Position numbers and translations under genes: made by a program. From Pseudomonas sp. (GTDB taxonomy: Bacteria > Pseudomonadota > Gammaproteobacteria > Pseudomonadales > Pseudomonadaceae): a stretch of DNA of 33,502 nt. Of the stretch, positions 8,461-17,575 are shown piece after piece (positions within the stretch are counted from its first letter, which is position 1; every line of letters starts with the position of its first letter). The stretch lies in contig NZ_JAUYNP010000016.1 in assembly GCF_030696055.1 (NCBI RefSeq), positions 1-33,502 on the forward strand. Direction: 5' to 3'. Below the pieces are notes generated by a model. The model was not told the DNA's origin. It did not search any database and saw nothing but the letters and a program-made list of their open reading frames with translations.

Positions 8461-8515
8461 CAGGCCGTTTTTAACGCCGTATCGGCAACGTAGGTAGTTT
8501 TTCAACGGCCTGTTA
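8458..8515. repeat. MITE-like element, internally deleted copy
   Basis: Bases 8467-8515 are identical to the reverse complement of 17426-17474, the left 49 bases of the full copy. The other side keeps only the outer TAACAGGCCG. The ends therefore remain inverted repeats, but the middle and one flank are lost. The TAA at 8458-8460 is the stop of the binding-protein gene, and the TTA at 8513-8515 is the stop of sbcC on the other strand. Confidence 0.85.
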
Positions 8516-11500
8516 AACGGCAAAGCGCCTATCCAGGCCGCTATAGCCCATGCCCACGCCCTTGTGCACCTTGAGTTGCACCGGGATGCGTTCCTTGAGC
8601 GCTTCCACATGGCTGATCACCCCGATCATCTTGCCGCTGGCATTCAGGCTGTCCAGCGCATCCAGCGCCACCTCCAGGGTTTCGCCGTCCAGGGTGCCGA
8701 AGCCTTCGTCGAGAAACAGCGAGTCGATGCTGGTCTTGTGGCTGACCAGATCGGACAGGGCCAAGGCCAGGGCCAGGCTGACCAGAAAGCTCTCGCCGCC
8801 GGACAGGGTCTTGGTGTCGCGGGCGACATCAGCCTGCCAGGTGTCGATCACCTCCAGCTCCAGCTCGCCGCTGCTACGGCGCGCCAGCTGGTAACGGCCG
8901 TGCAAACGCTGCAGCTGCTGGTTGGCCAGGTAGACCAGATGCTCCAGGGTCAGGCCCTGGGCGAACTTGCGGTACTTGGCGCCATCGGCCGAGCCGATCA
9001 GGCTGTTGAGCTGCTGCCACAGGTCGTATTCGCCCTGCTTGGCGCTGATCGCGGCGAACAGGCTCTGCTGCCCCTGCCTGCGCGCGTCATCGCCCTGCAG
9101 CTGGGCGCGGATCTCACCCTGGCGCTGGCTCAGGTTTTTCAGCTGGGCGCTGAGGGCGAGCAGCTGTTCGTCCAACTGCTCGCGGCTGAGTTCAGTCGCT
9201 GGGCTGGCCTGCAAGGCGGCCAGCTGCTGCGCGGCGTCGGCCTTGAGCGCCTGGGCATCGCTCAGGGCTTTAGTCAGGCGCGCCTGCAACTCGTCCAGCT
9301 GCTGACGCTGCTGGTCATCCAGCACGGCGGCGAGAAAGGCCGCCTGATCGGTAAAGGGGCTGGCGGCCAGGGCGTTCAGCCAGGCCTGCTGGGCATGCTG
9401 CGCCTGTTCTTGTTCGGTCCGGCAGCGTTGCTGCTGGGTCAGCAGCACGCCCTGCAATTGCCCCAGCTGTTGCTGCGCCCGCTCGAACTCGGCCTGCAGC
9501 TGTTGCAGGGCAGTGTCGGGATCGACGGCCGAGGATGCATCCGCCACTAGCGCTTGGCCGTAGTCCGCGCAGCGCTGCTGCCATAGCCGCGCCTGCTCCA
9601 GCGCATGGGCCACTTGCCGTTGCTGCTCGGCGAGCTGCTCGGCGAGGCTCTGCAATTGCTGTTGATCCTGCTGCCAGCCGTGCCACTCCCGTTCGCGCGC
9701 GGCCAGCCAGACCGACGCATCCTCGGGCAGTCGATAACCCAGCGTGGCCAGACTTTCCGCCAATAACTGCTGCGCCTGCTGCCACTCCAGCAGCGCCTGC
9801 TGGGCACGCTGCGTGGTGTCCTGCTGTTGTTGTTGCAGATGCCTCTGGTCCTGGTTCAGCAGGTCCAACCGGTTAGCCGCCGCGCCCTGCGCCGTATCCG
9901 CCGTAATCCGCTGTTCACGGGCCTGGGCCACGGCCTGGTGCAGCCGATCCAGCTGGGCAAGGCGCTGCTGCAACTGCTGCAGTCGCTCGCCCTGCTGCTG
10001 CAGTGCGCCTTGCAGCGCGGCAGCGTTATCCAGGCTCGGCTCGAGGGTCTGGCAATACTGCTGCCAACGTTCGCCGAGCTGTTGCAGCTCCTGCTCTCTG
10101 CGCTGGCACTGCAGCTGCAGTTGTTCGCTCTGCGCCGCCAGGGCGGCCAGGCGGTTGCTCAGCGCCTCGCCTGCGGCCCGCACCGCGTCCTGTTCCTGGC
10201 GTTTTTCCAGCAGGCTCTGCTGGGTCGCCGAGAGATTCAGCGCCTGGTACTCGGCAATCGCCGGATGCTCGGTGGAACCACAAAGCGGACAAGCCTGATC
10301 CGGCTGCAGGGCCGCGCGGTAGGCCTCCAGCTGCTGAATCCGCTGCTCCTGCTCGAGGAGTTTTTCCTTGTCGTTAATCTGCTGCTTGAGCTCGCCGAAA
10401 CGCAGCCGCAGGCCATCACGTTGTGCGCTCAGGCTCTGCTGTTCGGCTTGCTGCGCCGCCAGTTGCGGCTGCGCCTGGGCCAGTTGTTCCTGCAGCTGCT
10501 GGCGTTGCCCGGCCAGCTGCTGCAGACGCTCCAGCTGCCGGCCCCGCTCCAGCAGCTGTTGCCACTGTTCACGCAGCGCGCCGTCGCTCTGCCCGCCCAG
10601 CAAGACATCCAGCTGCGTTTGTTGCGCGGTTTCGGCCTGCTGCGCGCTCAGCTGCTGGCTGTGCGCCTCGCCACACAGGCGCTGCTGCTGCGCAAGCTGC
10701 TCCTGCAGCGCCTGCAGCTCGCCTTGTAGCTGCCGCTCAGCGCCCTGCACCCGGCTTAACTCGGTAGCCCGCTGCGCCAGCAACTCGAAACGCGTGCGCC
10801 AGTTGGGCAATTGCTCGCCCAAGTGTGCGCGCTGCGGATCGGCCGCCAAGCGTTGCTCGAGTTCGGCGCGTTGCCCCCGCAACTCGTCCAGCCGGTTCTG
10901 CCGAATCTGCTGCAGCTGCTCACCGAGCTGCCGCGCACGCCCCAGCTGCCGCCCCAGCGCCGCGCTCAACTCTTGCTGCTGCGCCTGGGTGTGCTGCACC
11001 TCGGCCTGGCTCTGCTGCAACTGCTGTTCGCTACGCTGCCAGTCGCGGTAGAGCGGCTGCAGCTTGGCCGCTGGCTCGCTGGCGGCCAGTTGCGCCAACT
11101 GTGGCTGGGCATCCTGCAGCGCCTGCTGCGCCGTCTGTTCGGTCAGGCTGGTGGCTTGCAGCTGGGCCTGGGCCTTGGCCAGGTCCTCGCACCACTGGCG
11201 CTGGCGTTGCAGCTCGGCTTGCTCGGTAGCCAAGCGAGCCTCTTCGCCGCCCAGCTGCTCGGCCTCGCCCTGCAGTTCCAGGCGCTGCGCCTCGCTCAAT
11301 AGCTCGACGCCGGAGGCCTTGGCGCGCAGCTGGTCGAGGGCGACCTTGACCTCGCGGCACTGCTCGAACACCCGTTGGGAAATCTGCCCGTAGATATCGG
11401 TGCCGGTCAGCTCTTCCAGCAACTCGGCGCGCTGGTTGGCGTTGGCCTCGAGAAAGGCGGCGAAACCGCCCTGGGCCAACAGCATGGACTTGGTAAAGCG

Positions 11501-11932
11501 CTCGAAGTCCAGGCCAGTCAGGCGCTCGGTCTCGCGTAGTTTCTCGTTGATCTTGTCGGTGACAATCTGTCCGGAAGCGTCGGCCAGCTCGACCTTGGGC
11601 GCCTGCAGCGCGCCGTCGGCCTTGTCGCGAGCGCGGCGCTGGCTCCAGAAGGCGCGGTAAGCAACGCCCTTGACCTCGAATTCCACCTCGGCCAGGCAGT
11701 CGGCGGTATGCCGGGTCATCAGCTCGTTGCCGCTAGCCGACAAGCTACTCATGCGTGGCGTGCGGTGATACAGGGCCAGGCAGATGGCGTCGAGCAAGGT
11801 GGTCTTGCCGGCACCGGTGGGCCCGGTGATGGCGAACAGGCCGTTGTCCTTGAACGGCTCGGCGCGGAAGTCGATCTTCCATTCGCCCTTGAGCGAGTTG
11901 AGGTTTTTCAGGCGCAGGCTAAGGATCTTCAC
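8513..11932 (-). CDS. sbcC: Exonuclease SbcCD, ATPase subunit SbcC
   Basis: A 1139-residue SMC-like ATPase that with SbcD forms the bacterial Mre11-Rad50 complex, cutting hairpins and processing blocked DNA ends. Visible parts are an N-terminal ATPase half with Walker [10 protein letters not shown] (37-45), a very long coiled coil unusually rich in Gln and Leu, the zinc hook CPLC (Cys548 and Cys551), and the C-terminal half with the ABC signature LSGGES (1043-1048) and Walker [12 protein letters not shown] (from about 1072). Translation starts at GTG (11930-11932) that overlaps the sbcD stop as GTGA, with GAGGAG six bases upstream, so expression is translationally coupled. Its stop lies in the end of the MITE-like element. 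Confidence 0.97.
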   Translation of the reverse strand: MKILSLRLKNLNSLKGEWKIDFRAEPFKDNGLFAITGPTGAGKTTLLDAICLALYHRTPRMSSLSASGNELMTRHTADCLAEVEFEVKGVAYRAFWSQRRARDKADGALQAPKVELADASGQIVTDKINEKLRETERLTGLDFERFTKSMLLAQGGFAAFLEANANQRAELLEELTGTDIYGQISQRVFEQCREVKVALDQLRAKASGVELLSEAQRLELQGEAEQLGGEEARLATEQAELQRQRQWCEDLAKAQAQLQATSLTEQTAQQALQDAQPQLAQLAASEPAAKLQPLYRDWQRSEQQLQQSQAEVQHTQAQQQELSAALGRQLGRARQLGEQLQQIRQNRLDELRGQRAELEQRLAADPQRAHLGEQLPNWRTRFELLAQRATELSRVQGAERQLQGELQALQEQLAQQQRLCGEAHSQQLSAQQAETAQQTQLDVLLGGQSDGALREQWQQLLERGRQLERLQQLAGQRQQLQEQLAQAQPQLAAQQAEQQSLSAQRDGLRLRFGELKQQINDKEKLLEQEQRIQQLEAYRAALQPDQACPLCGSTEHPAIAEYQALNLSATQQSLLEKRQEQDAVRAAGEALSNRLAALAAQSEQLQLQCQRREQELQQLGERWQQYCQTLEPSLDNAAALQGALQQQGERLQQLQQRLAQLDRLHQAVAQAREQRITADTAQGAAANRLDLLNQDQRHLQQQQQDTTQRAQQALLEWQQAQQLLAESLATLGYRLPEDASVWLAAREREWHGWQQDQQQLQSLAEQLAEQQRQVAHALEQARLWQQRCADYGQALVADASSAVDPDTALQQLQAEFERAQQQLGQLQGVLLTQQQRCRTEQEQAQHAQQAWLNALAASPFTDQAAFLAAVLDDQQRQQLDELQARLTKALSDAQALKADAAQQLAALQASPATELSREQLDEQLLALSAQLKNLSQRQGEIRAQLQGDDARRQGQQSLFAAISAKQGEYDLWQQLNSLIGSADGAKYRKFAQGLTLEHLVYLANQQLQRLHGRYQLARRSSGELELEVIDTWQADVARDTKTLSGGESFLVSLALALALSDLVSHKTSIDSLFLDEGFGTLDGETLEVALDALDSLNASGKMIGVISHVEALKERIPVQLKVHKGVGMGYSGLDRRFAV

Positions 11933-13161
11933 AGCTGCTCCTCGCGCAGTTCACTCACCACCCGGCTGTACAAGCCAAGCAGGCTTGCCTGTTCGGCATC
12001 CTCCAGGCTTTCGCTGCTCAGGCGTTGGGCGAACACCTGCTCCACACTCAGCTCATCCAGGGTTTCCCTGGCCTGGCCCTGCAGGCTGGCGCTGGCCGTG
12101 CCGCGCTCGCGGCGGATACGCAGCACCTCCACCGGCAGGCCCTCGCACAGGGCGGCGATACGCAGCTGCAGATCGCTCAGGTAATCGTCGGTGCCGACCA
12201 GCACCTCCAGCCATACCGGCTGCTCGGCGTTGCCCTGCTCCGCCGCTTGCTTGATCTGCACTTCCAGCTCTTTTAGCGAGCCACGCAGCGATAACAGCGG
12301 CTGAAAACGTGGCACCGGCAGCACGCTGATCTGGCGCAAACCGCTGCTATCCAGCTCCACCAGCAGCACTTCCTTCTGCTGCTTGGCTTCATCAAAACTC
12401 AGGGCAATCGGCGAGCCGCAGTAGCGGATATGTTCCAGGCCACCGACCTTCTGCGGCCGATGGATATGCCCCAGGGCGATATAGGCCGCCGGCGGAAAGG
12501 CGCTGGTGGGAAAGGCCTCCAGGCTGCCGACATAGATCTCGCGCACCGAATCGCTGGCGCTGGCACCCACAGTGGTCAGATGGCCGGTGGCGATAATCGG
12601 CAGGTCGCCGCCCAGCTCGGCACGCTTTGCCACGGCCAGGGTGTAGAGGTCCTGATAGTGCTGCTGGATCGCCTGTTGCAGCGACTGCTGTTTGTCCTGG
12701 GCACTCTGCCCGGCCTGGCTTTGCAGCACATCGCGCGGGCGGATAAAGGGGATGCCACAGAGAATCGCACCGGGCGAGCCGTCGCACCGATGCAGCACCA
12801 GCAGCTGTTCATCCAGCTGCTCGCAGACGCCGGGAATTACCCGCGTACCCAATTGCGCCAGCAGGGTCTTGCTCTCGCCGAGCATGGCCACAGAATCATG
12901 GTTACCGCCGAGCACCACCAGCTCGCAGCCGCTGCCACGCAACTCGACGATAAAGCGGTTGTACTGCTCGCGGGCGTAGCTGGGCGGCGCGCCGGTGTCG
13001 AAGATATCGCCGGCAATCAGCACGGCATCGACCGCATGCTCGCGCACCTGCTCGACCAGCCAGGCGCAGAACGCCTGATGCTCGGCCTGGCGGGTCTTGC
13101 CCATAAAGTGCTGGCCCAGATGCCAGTCGGAGCTATGCAGAATGCGTATGGACTGAGTCAA
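11929..13161 (-). CDS. sbcD: Exonuclease SbcCD, nuclease subunit SbcD
   Basis: A 410-residue Mn-dependent calcineurin-like phosphoesterase, the Mre11 homologue of the SbcCD complex. Metal motifs appear in order: HSSDWHLGQ (Asp12, His14), GDIFDTG (51-57), GGNHD (85-89), then ATGHLT and ALGHIHRPQ further on. The C-terminal third is the SbcC-binding/capping region. The only plausible start is TTG at 13159-13161, overlapping the stop of the upstream Lrp gene as TTGA, with AAGGA about nine bases before it; the next codons (ACT CAG TCC ATA CGC) give no ATG or GTG before the conserved core. This rare start suggests modest, coupled expression. Confidence 0.96.
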   Translation of the reverse strand: MTQSIRILHSSDWHLGQHFMGKTRQAEHQAFCAWLVEQVREHAVDAVLIAGDIFDTGAPPSYAREQYNRFIVELRGSGCELVVLGGNHDSVAMLGESKTLLAQLGTRVIPGVCEQLDEQLLVLHRCDGSPGAILCGIPFIRPRDVLQSQAGQSAQDKQQSLQQAIQQHYQDLYTLAVAKRAELGGDLPIIATGHLTTVGASASDSVREIYVGSLEAFPTSAFPPAAYIALGHIHRPQKVGGLEHIRYCGSPIALSFDEAKQQKEVLLVELDSSGLRQISVLPVPRFQPLLSLRGSLKELEVQIKQAAEQGNAEQPVWLEVLVGTDDYLSDLQLRIAALCEGLPVEVLRIRRERGTASASLQGQARETLDELSVEQVFAQRLSSESLEDAEQASLLGLYSRVVSELREEQL

Positions 13162-13577
13162 AACTGCCAGTCCTTGACCACCATATGGGTCTTTACCTTC
13201 TGCATGCCGGGGAAGTTTTCGATCTCCCCGCGTATCTCGCTGAAGCGCTGCATGGACGGCGCTTCGATAGATACCAGCATGTCGGTCTCGCCGCTGATGC
13301 CGCTGCAGCGCCGCACCTCGGGGTACAGGCGCATCAGCTCGACATAGTGTTCGCAGCGCCCGCCCTGGTAGAACAGCTCCAGATAGGCCTTGATCCCGGC
13401 ATCGCCCGGCGCCGCCACCTGAGCGTGGTAGCCGCTGATAACGCCGCTGTGCTCCAGCTGGCGAATGCGCTCGCTGACCGCCGAGCGCGACAGGTTGACC
13501 TCGCGGGCAATCTGGCTGACGGCTAAGCGCGCATCGGCGCGCAACAGGGCGAGTATCTGCTGATCGAACTTGTCCAC
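13158..13577 (-). CDS. Lrp/AsnC family transcriptional regulator
   Basis: A 139-residue regulator. Residues 1-55 form the AsnC-type winged helix-turn-helix (DKFDQQILALLRADARL, then ISQIAREVNLSRSAVSERIRQLEHSGVISGY); the rest is the RAM ligand-binding/oligomerisation domain (GETDMLVSIEA, PGMQKVKTHMVV). The frame extends upstream, but the family N-terminus begins at the GTG at 13575-13577. Lrp-family proteins sense amino acids as octamers. The gene is divergent from the yjeH-type exporter, the classical arrangement for an amino-acid export gene and its Lrp regulator, and it also overlaps sbcD by four bases, so its level should be tied to sbcCD expression. Confidence 0.93.
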   Translation of the reverse strand: MDKFDQQILALLRADARLAVSQIAREVNLSRSAVSERIRQLEHSGVISGYHAQVAAPGDAGIKAYLELFYQGGRCEHYVELMRLYPEVRRCSGISGETDMLVSIEAPSMQRFSEIRGEIENFPGMQKVKTHMVVKDWQF

Positions 13578-13600
13578 TCGGGGCTCTCGGAAAAAGGCAA

Positions 13601-13634
13601 TTTGACGGGCAATGGCGCCAGTTTGTCGGTCAAA
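13601..13634. promoter_or_regulatory. Dyad in the Lrp/exporter divergent region (possible operator)
   Basis: TTTGAC (13601-13606) and GTCAAA (13629-13634) form an inverted repeat spanning 34 bp, upstream of both the Lrp gene and the exporter. Size and place suit an Lrp-type site, but the arms are short and the match may be chance. Confidence 0.25.
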
Positions 13635-13706
13635 GCCGACGCTTCGCCAGCAGCCTGCAACGGGTGGGCGATTTAACATGGCGAACGAAACCGCAGAGCA
13701 TACAAC

Positions 13707-14975
13707 ATGAGTCGTCTGAACCAGGAATTGGGCCTGCTGCAAGGGATTGGCCTGCTAAGCACCTCGCTGCTCGGCACCGGGATTTTCGTGGTGCCGGCGC
13801 TGGCCGCCACGGCCGCTGGTGCGGCCTCGCTGTGGGCCTGGATGCTGCTGATCGCCCTGGTGCTGCCGGTGGCCTTTACCTTTGCCCAGCTGGGCCGCCA
13901 CTTCCCCCACGCCGGCGGCGCGCCGCACCTGATCGGCCGCGCCTTCGGGGCGCGGATGGAGCGCCTTAGCGCCCTGCTGTTTCTCGCCGTGCTGCCGGTG
14001 GGGCTGCCGGCGGCGCTAAATATCGCCAGCGGTTTCTGGCAGGCCGTGCTGCCCATCGACAAAGGCGCGGCGCTGCTGATCCAGTTCGCCACCCTGGCCG
14101 CCATGCTGTGGCTCGGCCAGCGCCCGGCCAAGGCTTCCGGCCTGGTGCAGGGTGCCATCGCCGTGGCGATTATCGGCACCATTGCGCTGATCTGGTGGGT
14201 CGGCGACTTGCCTGTCAGCAGCCAGCCGCTGCTGCCGCCGATCCAGGGTTCCTGGCAACTGCTGCCAGCGGCGCTGGGGGTGATGTTCTGGTGTTTTGTC
14301 GGCATCGAGGCCTTTACCCATATGGGCGAGGAGTTCAAAAACCCCGAGCGCGACTTCCCCCTGGCCCTGCTGTTCGGCGTGCTGCTGGCCGGCCTGGTGT
14401 ACTGGGCCTGCTCGGTGGCGGTGCTGAGTTTCCAGGCCTACGGCGATGTGCAGACCGATGCGGCCTCCCTGCCGCGCCTGCTCGACCTGCTGCTGGGCGA
14501 GAAGGCGCGCTGGCTGGCGGCCATAGTCGGCTACCTGGCCTGCTTCGCCTCGATGAACGTCTATATGCAGGGCTTCGCCCGGCTGATCTGGAGCCTGGCC
14601 GACGAGGGCAAACTGCCGGCCGGCCTGGCCCAGCGCAACAGGCACGGCGTACCGGCCCGCGCCCTGCTGCTGGTGGTGCTGAGCTGCGCACTGTGCGTCA
14701 GCCTGGCCGGCCTGCTCGACCTGACGGTGGACGACCTGATCCGCTACGCCAACGGCAACTTCGTGGTCATCTACCTGCTCAGCATGGCCGCCGGTTGGGT
14801 GCTGCTGCGCGGCATCTGGCGCTGGCTGGCCGGCTTTAGCGCCCTGCTGTGCGTGCTGGTGCTGCTGATGCTCGGCGCGGACGCCTGGTATGCCCTGGGC
14901 CTGCTGGCGTTGCTCGCGCTACTCGATCGCTGGCGCGAGCACAGGAACATCCGCCTGGCTAGCGTGCGCAGCTGA
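13707..14975 (+). CDS. yjeH: YjeH-type APC amino-acid exporter
   Basis: A 422-residue APC-superfamily transporter with about 12 membrane helices. The N-terminus LNQELGLLQGIGLLSTSLLGTG closely resembles E. coli YjeH, an exporter of methionine and branched-chain amino acids, as do LGRHFPHAGGAPHLIGRAFG and VGLPAALNIASGFWQA. GTGIF is the conserved unwound region of helix 1 that contacts substrate. FWCFVGIEAFTHMGEEFKNPERDFP is a typical APC helix-6/loop block. The divergent Lrp/AsnC gene suggests induction by excess amino acids. Direction and substrate are inferred from the E. coli homologue, not proven here. A hairpin follows 19 bases after the stop. Confidence 0.9.
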   Translation: MSRLNQELGLLQGIGLLSTSLLGTGIFVVPALAATAAGAASLWAWMLLIALVLPVAFTFAQLGRHFPHAGGAPHLIGRAFGARMERLSALLFLAVLPVGLPAALNIASGFWQAVLPIDKGAALLIQFATLAAMLWLGQRPAKASGLVQGAIAVAIIGTIALIWWVGDLPVSSQPLLPPIQGSWQLLPAALGVMFWCFVGIEAFTHMGEEFKNPERDFPLALLFGVLLAGLVYWACSVAVLSFQAYGDVQTDAASLPRLLDLLLGEKARWLAAIVGYLACFASMNVYMQGFARLIWSLADEGKLPAGLAQRNRHGVPARALLLVVLSCALCVSLAGLLDLTVDDLIRYANGNFVVIYLLSMAAGWVLLRGIWRWLAGFSALLCVLVLLMLGADAWYALGLLALLALLDRWREHRNIRLASVRS

Positions 14976-14993
14976 TCCGAACACGCAGGGCAT

Positions 14994-15034
14994 TTAGCTT
15001 GGCCGGTCATTGCGGCTATCCTCAGCCAAGCTAA
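14994..15034. other. 10-bp stem hairpin between exporter and TAXI gene
   Basis: TTAGCTTGGC (14994-15003) pairs perfectly with GCCAAGCTAA (15025-15034) around a 21-nt loop. There is no T tract, so it may be a weak terminator, an mRNA-end stabiliser, or a cis element of the next gene, whose AAGGA starts five bases later. Confidence 0.45.
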
Positions 15035-15049
15035 TGACAAGGACTGACC

Positions 15050-16384
15050 ATGCGCCGCATTCTCCGTGACCTGAAAATCATGCTGTTGGCCAACCTGTGG
15101 ATAGTGCCGGTGCTGGCCGGCCTGGTCGGCGCGCTGTTCTACTTCGTCGCCCCGCCGCCGCCCATGCATGCGCGCCTGGCCACCGGCGCCGTGGGCGGTG
15201 GCTACCACGCCTTCGCCGAGCGCCTGCAAGCCGAGCTGAAATTGCAGGGCTTCACCCTGGAACTGGTAGAAAGCGCCGGCTCCGAGGACAACCTGGGCAG
15301 GCTAGGCAAGGGCGAGGTGGAGCTGGCCCTGGTGCAGAGCGGCCAGGAACTGACCCTGGCGGACGAGGCCCGCGCCAAGCTGACCGGCCTCGGCGTGATG
15401 TACCGCGAGCCGCTGTGGCTGTTCACCGGCAGGAAGGTCAAGTTCCAGCGCCTGGCCGATCTGACCAAGCTGCGCCTGGCCATAGGCGGGGAAGACAGCG
15501 GCACCCAGGCGGTGACCGCCGCGCTGTTCGCCGCCAATCGCATCGAACCGGCGCAATACCCCAAGCGCTGGCAGCAACTGGGCGGCAGCCGCGCCGCCGA
15601 TGCGCTGATCGCAGGCGATCTGGACGCCGCCTTCTTCGTCGGCCCGGCGGAAAACCCGCTGATCCAGCGACTGGCCGCAGAATCCAAGCTGCGCCTGGTC
15701 AGCCTGCGCCGCACCGAAGCCTACCTGGCGCGCCTGCCTTATCTCAGCCGCCTGGAAGTGGGTGAAGGCATGCTCGACATGGCGCAGAACACTCCAAACC
15801 GCGACATCGTCACCCTCGGCCCGGTCGCCACCCTGGTGGCCGGCGAGGCATTCCACCCCTCGCTGACCCCGCTGATCCTCGAGGCGGCGAAGACCGTGCT
15901 GAAGAACGGCAGCCTGCTCGACCCCGCCGGCAGCTACCCGGCCAAGCCGCCACTGTCGCTGAACACCCTGGCCGAGGCCGATTACTACTACGCCAAGGGT
16001 CTGCCAATCCTGCAGCGCTACCTGCCGTTTCGCATCGCCTCCCTGGCCGACCGCTATATCATCCTCGCCATCCCGCTGCTGGTGCTGCTGTTCCCGTTGT
16101 TCAAGGCCATCGGCCCGATCTACCAGTGGCGCATCCGCGCGCGTATCTACCGCTGGTACAAGCACCTGCGCGAGATCGACCAACTGCTGTACAAGGGCAA
16201 GCTGCCGGGCGACCTGGACGCCGAAATCGCCCGTCTGGAGCGCCTGGAAGACGAACTGGCGCGGGTCGAGGTGCCGCTGTCCTACTCCAGCGAGCTGTAC
16301 GAGCTGCATATGCACCTGCGCTATATGATCGAGCGACTGACGGCCTACAAGCGACGCACGACTGCCGGGCAGCTGGTCGGGTAA
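15050..16384 (+). CDS. Membrane-anchored TAXI-family solute-binding protein
   Basis: A 444-residue protein. Residues 1-12 are basic and 13-35 form an uncleaved membrane segment. Residues about 40-325 are a TAXI (TRAP-associated extracytoplasmic, immunogenic) binding domain: RLATGAVGGGYHAFAERL, ELVESAGSEDNLGRLGKGEVELALVQSGQE and LRLAIGGEDSGTQAV are characteristic. A second membrane helix (about 335-355, IILAIPLLVLLFPLF) is followed by a charged helical tail to the end (LREIDQLLYKG ... LERLEDELARVE). The binding domain would be periplasmic and the tail cytoplasmic. No TRAP permease gene adjoins, so a sensory or signal-relay role is as likely as uptake. AAGGA (15039-15043) six bases before the ATG fixes the start. 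Confidence 0.85.
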   Translation: MRRILRDLKIMLLANLWIVPVLAGLVGALFYFVAPPPPMHARLATGAVGGGYHAFAERLQAELKLQGFTLELVESAGSEDNLGRLGKGEVELALVQSGQELTLADEARAKLTGLGVMYREPLWLFTGRKVKFQRLADLTKLRLAIGGEDSGTQAVTAALFAANRIEPAQYPKRWQQLGGSRAADALIAGDLDAAFFVGPAENPLIQRLAAESKLRLVSLRRTEAYLARLPYLSRLEVGEGMLDMAQNTPNRDIVTLGPVATLVAGEAFHPSLTPLILEAAKTVLKNGSLLDPAGSYPAKPPLSLNTLAEADYYYAKGLPILQRYLPFRIASLADRYIILAIPLLVLLFPLFKAIGPIYQWRIRARIYRWYKHLREIDQLLYKGKLPGDLDAEIARLERLEDELARVEVPLSYSSELYELHMHLRYMIERLTAYKRRTTAGQLVG

Positions 16385-16420
16385 CATGCGCGCTTTCCGT
16401 TTACGCACCACGAGGCCGCC

Positions 16421-17428
16421 ATGCCGATCCGCCACTGCATCGTCCACCTGATCGACAAGAAGCCCGATGGCACGCCCGCCGTGCTGCATGCCCGGGATAC
16501 CGAGCTGGGCGCGTCCCAGGCCATCGAGAATATGCTGGCCGACCTCAACGAGAGCTATAACGCCAAGCAGGGCAAGGCCTGGGGTTTCTTCCACGCCGAA
16601 TCCGGGGCTTATCCGTTCAGCGGCTGGTTGAAGAACTACCTGGAGAACGGCCAGGATTTCGCCGCCTTCAGCCGCCAGGCCGTGGAGCAGCTGCAGAAGC
16701 TGATGGAGGAATCCAACCTGTCCACCGGCGGCCATGTGCTGTTCGCCCACTACCAGCAAGGCATGACCGACTACCTGGCAATCGCCCTGCTGCACCACAG
16801 CGAAGGAGTGGCGGTCAACGAGGCGCTGGACGTGACTCCGGCCAAGCACCTGGACCTCGGTCAGCTGCACCTGGCGGCGCGGATCAACATCTCCGAGTGG
16901 CGCAACAACGCCAACTCCAAGCAGTACATCTCCTTTATCAAGGGCAAGAACGGCAAGAAGGTTTCGGAGTACTTCCGCGACTTTATCGGCTGCCAGGAAG
17001 GGGTCGACGGGCCGGGGGAAACCCGTACCCTGCTCAAGGCCTTCAGCGACTTCGTGGAAAGTGAAGACCTCCCGGAGGAAGCGGCCCGGGAGAAGACCAA
17101 GACCCTGGTCGACTACGCCAGCAGCCAGGCCAAGCTCGGCGAGCCCATGGGCTTGCAGGAACTCTCCGGGCTGATCGACGAAGAACGGCCGCGGGCGTTC
17201 TTTGATCATATCCGCAACAAGGACTACGGCCTGTCGCCGGAAATCCCGGCGGACAAGCGCACCCTCAGCCAGTTCCAGCGCTTTACCGGACGCGCCGAGG
17301 GCCTGTCGATCAGCTTCGAGGCGCACCTGCTCGGCTCGAAGATCGAGTACGACGAAAGCAGCGACACCCTGGTGATTCGCAACCTGCCGACCCAGCTGAC
17401 CGATCAGCTCAAACGCCGCAAGGGCTAA
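16421..17428 (+). CDS. yejK: Nucleoid-associated protein YejK/NdpA
   Basis: A 335-residue cytoplasmic protein, the same length as E. coli YejK (37-kDa nucleoid-associated protein). Family blocks are [14 protein letters not shown] at the N-terminus, [35 protein letters not shown], the long [10 protein letters not shown] stretch, and [19 protein letters not shown]. coli YejK binds DNA and interacts with topoisomerase IV; in Pseudomonas the molecular role is less clear. The gene lies 36 bases after the TAXI gene and may be co-transcribed with it. Its TAA stop (17426-17428) is the first three bases of the full-length MITE-like element, so insertion or excision there would define its C-terminus. 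Confidence 0.94.
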   Translation: MPIRHCIVHLIDKKPDGTPAVLHARDTELGASQAIENMLADLNESYNAKQGKAWGFFHAESGAYPFSGWLKNYLENGQDFAAFSRQAVEQLQKLMEESNLSTGGHVLFAHYQQGMTDYLAIALLHHSEGVAVNEALDVTPAKHLDLGQLHLAARINISEWRNNANSKQYISFIKGKNGKKVSEYFRDFIGCQEGVDGPGETRTLLKAFSDFVESEDLPEEAAREKTKTLVDYASSQAKLGEPMGLQELSGLIDEERPRAFFDHIRNKDYGLSPEIPADKRTLSQFQRFTGRAEGLSISFEAHLLGSKIEYDESSDTLVIRNLPTQLTDQLKRRKG

Positions 17429-17570
17429 CAGGCCGTTGAAAAACTACCTACGTTGCCGATACGGCGTTAAAAACAGGCTCAAAATGCTCATTTACACCAG
17501 TAAACTCCGCTTTTTCGCCTGTTTTTGCCTTGCCTCGACTGCCTCGCCTACATTTTTCAACGGCCTGCTA
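17426..17570. repeat. MITE-like element, full copy (145 bp)
   Basis: The terminal inverted repeats are TAACAGGCCGTTGAAAAA (17426-17443) and, on the opposite strand, TAGCAGGCCGTTGAAAAA (17553-17570), one mismatch in 18. Inside, AAAACAGGC (about 17470-17478) and GCCTGTTTT (17518-17526) form a second inverted repeat flanking an AT-richer ATGCTCATTTACA core. It has no coding capacity. It occupies the whole yejK-PPK2 gap except five bases. Confidence 0.85.
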
Positions 17571-17575
17571 CACCC

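Noticed and set aside
8564..9550. Plus-strand open frame opposite sbcC with Leu/Gln-rich sequence
   Set aside because: Mirror of the Gln-rich SbcC coiled coil; no independent evidence.
9000..11400. Dense CAGCTG/CTGCTG repeats resembling a tandem-repeat array
   Set aside because: Explained by Leu-Gln heptads of the SbcC coiled coil; no regular period or direct-repeat unit as in a minisatellite or CRISPR.
15302..17326. Minus-strand open frame of 674 codons opposite the TAXI and yejK genes
   Set aside because: It spans two well-supported plus-strand genes, has low-complexity Gln/Gly/Val/His-rich composition typical of antisense of GC-rich coding DNA, and no recognisable domain.
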